Source: Ancistrus triradiatus
Lineage: Eukaryota > Chordata > Actinopteri > Siluriformes > Loricariidae
Reading direction: 5' to 3'
NCBI GenBank assembly: GCA_025084515.1
Contig: JAJAGP010000438.1
Location: forward strand, 1-64,000
DNA length: 64,000 bases
In this document: positions 58,301-64,000 of the stretch, piece by piece
Numbering within the stretch: the stretch's first letter is position 1
How the letters are laid out: every line of letters starts with the position of its first letter
Program-made: the position numbers and the translations under genes
The notes under the pieces: generated by a model
What the model was told of the DNA's origin: nothing
The model's database searches: none
What the model saw: the letters and a program-made list of their open reading frames with translations, nothing else

Positions 58301-60477
58301 AATATAGGATATCTGTCTTTTAACTCCATCACTGTCATTATCCAGCTAACCAGCAAAAAACAGCATCAACCGTGCTGTGCATAGTGTGAGTGCACCGTTA
58401 CGTTTCCTCACTTCACAACGGAACAAACTCGGGATATTGTGGTGACTTACGCTGTTGTTCAGCTCCCTTCATCCTAATCGGTGACTCCAACATGTTTCCG
58501 TTTAGAGGGCTGTATCATCACCGTGGTGCTCCTGTGCCAGGTCAGATCACTTTTGCAAAGCTAGCATGTCACACATTGTTTAGTTGTGTGAAGCGTGAAG
58601 TGCTCCGACACTTTTGAGGACTTAAGCTGAACCTTCTTCTCTGCGTCGGTCATGTTTCATTTGTAGAATTTATTTAATTCTTAACGCCAACTTATTTTCT
58701 TACACATATACACACATACACACACACAGATCGTACCAACTACAAACAGTTTGTAGGTACTAACTACCATTTTCATCACCCACACTAGCAGCTGCGGCAA
58801 AACATTTTCACATAAAATTCCTGATGAAATCTAAAAAATGAAAATGTGTGAGAACTTTTCAGATTGTTTAGGCTTAAGTATCACAGAGGCCAAGTGTGAT
58901 AGATCTACATGAACATGGTGTAACAAATATAGAGGCTCTCGATGTCCATGTACGGGCTATTAAGGAGGGTCCAAGTGTGAGAAACTGTATGTAACACAAA
59001 CACTGATGGGTTGTGTCTGTTTTTCATTACGATTTTTGTGCCTTAGCTTGATAACTTCCTCCCACTTAAAAACAGATTGTCAAAAGACGTTGAGAAGACA
59101 TACAACTGTTGCTCTTCAAACATCCACTTCCCTTTCCACATATTCCCACAGATCCATTCGGCAGAGCTCAGGGTGGAATGTGCCTCACTTCCTGTTCCCT
59201 GTGGGTTTGGGCAGGAAGTGCCCTTTCCTGTCTCTCACTCCATGGGTGTCTGTCTTACAGTCTGAGATTTAAACACTTAAGGCTCCAACTGAGTTTGAGT
59301 CTCTTAAAAGCCAGGAAAAGGTTCGTTCTCAGCACGGAGAGAAAAGAAACAAACAGCACTAACCTCTAAACACAAGGAGCGTGAAGCCATTAAGGACAAC
59401 ACGTTCCCCGACACGTCATGTGTTGCACACGGCACGCTACACAACTGTCACACAAACTGAAATGCAGCTACAAGGAAAAGTTTGTAAACCCTTTGAATTA
59501 CCTAGCTATCTGCAGTAATCTGACGTTCAAGTCTGCTTAACCTGATAACACACAAACAGTATTTTGCTTCACGTTATAGAACACAGTATTCATTCATGTT
59601 GATGGACTGATAAACACTTCACCTTGTATTTCTTAACTGGGAAACTTCATTTAGCTGCAATAACATTTCCTGTAGCTGCTAATCAGACTTCAATGAACGG
59701 CCCCCTTTAGGTCAGCCAAAACATTAAAACAATCAGATTGACTTGATTGACTTGTGTTTTTTGGCTCTTGCTGCATCATTCAATTTATATTCTAAGATGG
59801 AGAGCTCCAGTTCTAAGCTGTTGTTATAAAATTGATATGCGCACACCTGTGACTCCCTCACAACAACCTAAATGTGTTATTAATGCAGTTTTTAAAGAGA
59901 TCAAACTGTTAGACTGGGCAGTTTGTTTACAGCACATTACACATATGACATTCTGAGGTCCGTTTAGATTTATTTGGTGGATTTCCAGGGGACAAATGAG
60001 ACAAAGACATGGACCGAATGTGCTGGGACAAACTTATCCATTGACTTTAAACTGAGTCAGATGGAGCTAAAGCAGATTTTGCAACACTGAAGAAGTAAAA
60101 AAAGTGAAGTGGTTCCAGCAGCTGGTTGGCTTTCGTGAATACCTTTACCGTATTGTCTTCATCATCTTCCATTTCACAATATAAACTGTTTTGTTTGTTT
60201 ATGTTGATTTTCAAACCAAGATAGCATTTGGTTTGTTAAATTTGGTGAAAATGTCACAATAACATTTTGCTTGCAGTAACATTATTTAAAACTACTAATT
60301 TCAGGAAACTAAAGAATCACTTTACTTAAATTTTTATACTAGAAGAGTACACATTATTTTACATTGTTATTCTTCAGAATAATAAAAAAAGAACATTTCA
60401 CTCGGCTATGTAAAACATGGTGAAGCTACAATAGAGCATTTTGTTTACAATTTTAAACACGTTTCTAGTACAGTGGA
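58301..60477. other. Unassigned intronic sequence
   Basis: No transposon recognised. 59180-59245 clusters ETS-type ttcc/ggaa motifs. Confidence 0.35.
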
Positions 60478-60600
60478 ACCTCTGAGTTTACTGAACTTAA
60501 TTGGTTCCGGAAGGCCTTTTGAGTTCGGATTTGTTCAAAGTAGGAATTCAGTTAAGTTCAGACACACCCTGAGGCTGGGTTCATGTTTTACTTATTGTGC
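60478..60600 (+). mobile_element. Terminal fragment of a mariner-type element
   Basis: acagtggaacctctgagttt, then ttaattggttccggaaggcc, a common cagtggaacctc end type. Right end not found. Confidence 0.45.
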
Positions 60601-60649
60601 ATTGTCTGAATTTTTCTTTGAATTTGACGGCAAAAAAAATTGAATGGAC

Positions 60650-60868
60650 TGCAAGGGACTAAAGTTTTTTTTTTTTTTTTTACTTGTACAAGAAAATGTG
60701 CATTGTTTTGCATTACTTACACTTCAGAAAAGAACGTCTTATCAAATGTTGTATCATTACAAAATTTAGTGAACTCCGTACTGTGAATAGTAAAAACAAA
60801 AAAAAACATTTTTTCTTGTGAATGAGAATCGAATCACGAGCAGAATGTATCGTTACACTCCTAATTAG
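60650..60868 (-). mobile_element. hAT-type terminal fragment
   Basis: gaatcgaatcacgagcagaa, tgtatcgttacactccta is the reversed hAT end seen at 40150; aatgtgcattgttttgcatt also matches 40270-40290 reversed. Confidence 0.6.
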
Positions 60869-61700
60869 GAATGTCATTTAATAATCCATTTATTAAATAA
60901 ACAATGAGTTACTTTGATTGTTTTTGGCACCCTTCCGTAAAAACAATAACTCGAGGCTGTGTGATGTAGTGATTCTAACCCACATTAGGGGGTTTTAGGG
61001 ACTCCATTCCATATCGTGCCTCTTAACTTTCAATAAAATCACAGTAACACAGCTTCATGAGATATAGTGCTTCCTCATTTACCCCCCTGTACAGTTTTTA
61101 ATCCCTGGCTGTCCTGGTCGGAGTTCATTCAGGCACCTATCCCTGAAAACACAGCTTGCAGGTGTAAGCCTGGGGTGGCTATTGCAGCATCTGGGAAGAT
61201 GAGACCCTGACCGGCCTCCATTCCGCGAGACAGCCAAACCTGGCAGCGACAACAAACACAGTTGGAAGGCACCACCTGCACTCACACGAGTCACAGCAAT
61301 GGTTGGATAATGTGCTAGACCTCTGCACCACAAGAACTTCACCACAAAATTGCACCACCAAGCTTTTCCCAGTAGTTCTAGTGATTTGTTGTTGGGGTGC
61401 CTCCAACTGTTCATCCAATAACACAATTTTGTCCAATGATTTCCTCCTTTTCTGCCGCACACATCTCTTATTTATAGGCTCAGTCTCAGTTCAACTATTA
61501 TCAGGATTTACAGGAAGATGAGAGCACAATGAGTAACTGAAGAAATTCAGGTCATTTCAAACATTACAAACTATTTCCAGCAAATAAACATGACAGAGTT
61601 CCCACTAAAGAGGACAAAATGCTACCAAGAAAAAGCCCACACAAATTGTGCTCCACATCGGGTGTCGCAATGGGGCCTATTAGACTGAACCACTCCTTAC
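60869..61700. other. Intron next to exon A, unassigned
   Basis: The exon A donor gtaaggag lies at 61693-61700. No repeat confidently assigned. Confidence 0.4.
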
Positions 61701-61910
61701 CTGTCTGTAGAACTGTGTCCATTTCGAGCACTGGGGTTTGTGTAGGGCGAGTCCGGAGGTGTGCGGTAGCCGTGATAGGTGCCACGCTGCAGGGAGGACT
61801 GAAGCGAAGTGATGCTGGACAGCAAGTGCTCCTCGTTGTAGTCCTGGATCTCGGTGTACTCCCTATCCCGAGCTTGGCGCTCACGCAGCTCCCGGGTTTT
61901 AGCCTGGATT
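61701..61910 (-). CDS. pard3: pard3 internal exon A (C-terminal region of PAR-3 polarity scaffold)
   Basis: PARD3 is the PAR-3 scaffold of the PAR-3/PAR-6/aPKC complex, which sets apical-basal polarity and tight junctions at the cell cortex. This exon belongs to the region C-terminal to the PDZ domains. Read on the minus strand it opens with IQAKTRELRERQARDREY and then EIQDYNEEHLLSS, close to the basic coiled segment IQAKTREFRERQARERDY known in vertebrate PARD3. The acceptor is a pyrimidine-rich run ending gcag; the donor is acagacag|gtaagg, near consensus. The exon is 210 bp, starts with the third base of a codon and ends after the second base of one (phase 2 to phase 2), so it could be skipped without a frameshift. 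The second half, ending SARNGHSSTDR, is less like the mammalian protein as I recall it. The end phase fits exon B at 8574-8691. A pard3b paralogue is the main alternative; the EQPW region of exon B favours pard3. Confidence 0.85.
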
Positions 61911-62039
61911 CTGCCCCGAAAAAGAGAGTCCAGAATGCAGAGGTTCCTCACAAACAACTTCAAACCACTGTCTTTGACAAGACGTATACACAGATCAGCC
62001 ATGACATAAAAATCACCTCTAAGCTCACTGTCTTTCATC
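61911..62039. other. pard3: Intron upstream of exon A (acceptor region)
   Basis: On the minus strand gactctctttttcggggcag precedes exon A as the acceptor tract. Confidence 0.6.
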
Positions 62040-62690
62040 CTTTAAACTGCAGCAGCACTGCTGTATCTGAGCCATTCACACCAGCGCAACACACTAAAAC
62101 GCCGCCACCACATCAGTGAGTGTGTCTACATGCACTTAATAACCCAATCACAGTCGGATGGGGCCTGCAAAATCAAATACGGTTGCCAGATCCGCTTATT
62201 TAAAGAGATTTCTGGTCCTTTGGGATTATTTACATGTTTCTCTCATGGGAGAATTATATTTAATTATTAGAGTTTGTACTTTACGTCACAGCCTTCTGTG
62301 AGATTATTGGCTGGTTGCATAAAAGAAATCTGATTATTGCCCGAGTCATGCAAACCTGGAGGTTTCCCATTATCTGATTACTGAGTGCATGCATGTAAAC
62401 TCGTTGATCGTATTACTGGAAAAAAAAAAGTGAAATCAAATACCTAAATTATAGGTAAATACACTCGGTGTCACTGCAGTGAGGACAATGATGCACCACC
62501 CAAATAATACCTGCTCTGTGGGGCACCGGACCACTAGACAACAGGCTGAAAAGGGGTGATGTACTTACAACAACACATGGACTACATTCTGTAATTGTAA
62601 AACTACAGAGTGCACCTATATGGTATGTGAAGCATAATTAGTGTAGAAACAAGGAGGTGGTTTTAATGATATGGATGACTGGTGTATACT
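62040..62690 (+). repeat. Foldback repeat, second copy, interrupted
   Basis: 62045-62112 (ctgcagcagcactgctgtat, caccagcgcaacacactaaa) and 62460-62690 (gtgtcactgcagtgaggaca, tgtaaaactacagagtgcac, gtagaaacaaggaggtggtt) match 4575-4850; the TIR element sits between. Confidence 0.65.
62117..62405 (-). mobile_element. Short TIR DNA element inside the foldback repeat
   Basis: Left tgagtgtgtctacatgcact, right ...tgagtgcatgcatgtaaactc. Interior landmarks are reversed (gaggtttcccattatctgat), with a large deletion. Confidence 0.65.
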
Positions 62691-63129
62691 ACATAATCAT
62701 TTTTGTCTGTAATGTCTTGAATGAACAACCCTTGCAACCTATTACTCATTCAATACAACCTTAGTATGGTTAGTGATTTGTTATGGTTAATGGGCCATTT
62801 AAAAAACTACTGAAAAGCCCTTATTGCCTTATTGAAAGCCCCAGCACACAATGCTTCCTTCATCATGTTTAACAGTGGACCTTTGTGCAGCTGTTGCTAT
62901 GACGGTTATATCTGCTTGGTTGAAAATAGTTCAAAAACATTCAGTGACATAATCAATTCCATATTTTTCCACATTAACTTATAGGATTTCCTTAAAACAG
63001 GTTTCTGGTAAGGTTTTTCTTTTCCTAGACTAAATGTCACTTCAGTACAGGTTAAAAGTCTTTGTTTCTGCCAGATTAAGTGTGTGCCGTTTATGCGCTG
63101 ATTATAAATTATAATAAGAAACACAATTC
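62691..63129. other. Unassigned intronic sequence
   Basis: No family recognised. Confidence 0.35.
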
Positions 63130-63199
63130 TGCATCTGTAAACAGCTAATTAACATGGTCACCTCAAGAGCCAATCAGCACGGTGGATCCAAGAGCAGGG

Positions 63200-63640
63200 G
63201 TGGGAATTTAAGAGCAGAAGTACGCCCTTTGTGTGTTGTGTTTGTGTGTGTGTGTTTTATCTACCTTACCAGTCATACTTGCTCATTAGCTCACATTTGG
63301 ACTGGAGACTTTTTTGTATGAGTTTGTGTGTATGACTTTCCACTACTTTTTTTTTATTAGTGTATGTGCCTGTCCTATTATAAGTAATACTGTTTTAGTC
63401 CCACCACTAACCTGTATATTCTCTCTCATGTATAACTATATAAACTGCTTTACACGCACTTGTTGAGTCTCTGGTCTATTTGGCTGATCTTCGGTGTTGT
63501 ACGTCATACTCTCTATCAATGCAAAAAGTATCAGGTCCATCATACCATCCTCTTAAGTGTTATGGCTTTCCTGTACACAAGGTAGTAACAGTCCATTACT
63601 GTATTTTTATTCATTAATAAACTACAAAAGCATGTGTATA
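63200..63640 (+). repeat. LTR-like repeat, forward copy
   Basis: Shares gctcacatttggactg, gtgcctgtcctattataagt and a TATA-like tatataaactgctttacac at 63434 followed by tgttgagtctctgg with other copies. Upstream block, TATA box and downstream block in that order look like a solo LTR, but 5' TG / 3' CA borders and target duplications were not established. Confidence 0.45.
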
Positions 63641-63732
63641 ATAGTTTAGGCTTCTACTTGTTTTCAGCAGTATCTCTGATGCATTTATCTATTGTTTGCA
63701 CAGTTTTCTTCTGAAGATACCCTTGGAGACTA

Positions 63733-63810
63733 GGGCCGTTTCTCAATACCAAGTACGCGAAGTTCGGACTTGTGTACTTCCTAAGTCTGGACTACGAAGT
63801 TGGACTGGCG
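63733..63810 (+). mobile_element. Left end of another DNA element, interrupted by a SINE
   Basis: gggccgtttctcaataccaa and gtacgcgaagttcggactt resemble a common fish transposon end; gtacattctcc after the SINE may continue it beyond the window. Confidence 0.4.
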
Positions 63811-63989
63811 AGGACTATGGTAGCCTAGCGAAACCAGAAGGCTCAGGGTTCAAATCCCACCTCTGCCAAGGTGCTACTGTTGGGTCCTTGAGCAAGGCCC
63901 TTAACCCACAACTGCTTGGATTGTAAGACTGTATCAATTGTAAGTCGCTCTGGATAAGGGCGTCTGCTAAATGCTGTAAATGTAAATGA
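63811..63989 (+). mobile_element. tRNA-derived SINE
   Basis: ggactatggtagcctagcga with a small head deletion, box B agggttcaaatcccacctc, tail gtcgctctggataagggcgt and aaatgtaaatg. Confidence 0.8.
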
Positions 63990-64000
63990 GTACATTCTCC

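Larger units (their letters stand above)
8692..61700 (-). other. pard3: Giant pard3 intron between exons A and B
   Basis: Inference from the compatible phase-2 junctions of the two exons and from finding no other conserved pard3 coding segment between them on the minus strand. It is filled mostly with transposable elements, listed individually. An alternative exon inside it cannot be excluded by eye. Confidence 0.7.

Noticed and set aside
61079..61462. 127-codon minus-strand open frame near exon A
   Set aside because: Same strand as pard3 but with no PAR-3 similarity, unusual Cys/Trp-rich composition and no credible splice sites.
61911..62038. N-terminal extension of exon A to an ATG at 62038
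   Set aside because: The clear gcag acceptor at 61911-61914 and loss of PAR-3 similarity beyond it show this is intron read-through.

Overview
This is vertebrate intronic DNA, almost certainly from a teleost fish and probably an ostariophysan (characin, catfish or carp group). It is AT-rich, has long CA/GT microsatellites, and is packed with fish-type DNA transposons (Tc1-like, pogo-like, hAT) and tRNA-derived SINEs. The lineage call is inference from repeat families. Only one host gene is supported: two minus-strand exons, at 61701-61910 and 8574-8691, encode consecutive C-terminal pieces of the polarity scaffold PARD3 (PAR-3). Both have AG acceptors, GT donors and matching phase-2 junctions, so they can splice directly to each other. 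The window is therefore essentially one ~53 kb pard3 intron plus parts of its two neighbouring introns. No bacterial-type operons, tRNA or rRNA genes, CRISPR arrays or intact transposase genes were found.

Layout. 1-8.5 kb: a Tc1-type miniature element split by a SINE, homeodomain-site-rich single-copy DNA, two adjacent copies of a terminal-inverted-repeat (TIR) element, a foldback repeat and an old Tc1-like relic. 8.5-14.5 kb: pard3 exon B, LINE-like tails, and a locally repeated block whose first copy carries a pogo-type miniature element that the second copy lacks. 15-23 kb: two Tc1-like elements in opposite orientation, two more adjacent TIR elements, SINEs. 23-30 kb: a Tc1 miniature element, a possible conserved non-coding element, a ~154-bp tandem repeat, and an old transposon hit by a hAT element that itself carries another insertion. 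30-43 kb: LTR-like repeats, three more pogo-type miniature elements (one holding a SINE), a Tc1-like element. 43-56 kb: more Tc1 miniature elements, a Tc1-like element with ~250-bp inverted repeats sitting in an older Tc1 relic, LINE-like tails, a third cagtgggg-type Tc1 copy. 56-64 kb: SINEs, hAT C-terminal remnants, pard3 exon A, a foldback repeat interrupted by a TIR element, an LTR-like repeat and a SINE.

The genes do not form a pathway: PARD3 is the only host protein, and every transposase reading frame is broken by frameshifts, stops or loss of catalytic residues. The most interesting signals are the pogo-type miniature family that keeps a DNA-binding-domain reading frame, always antisense to pard3; empty-site comparisons that fix its boundaries; multi-level nested insertions giving a relative chronology; and a tandem repeat carrying a splice-donor-like sequence in each unit on the pard3 sense strand.
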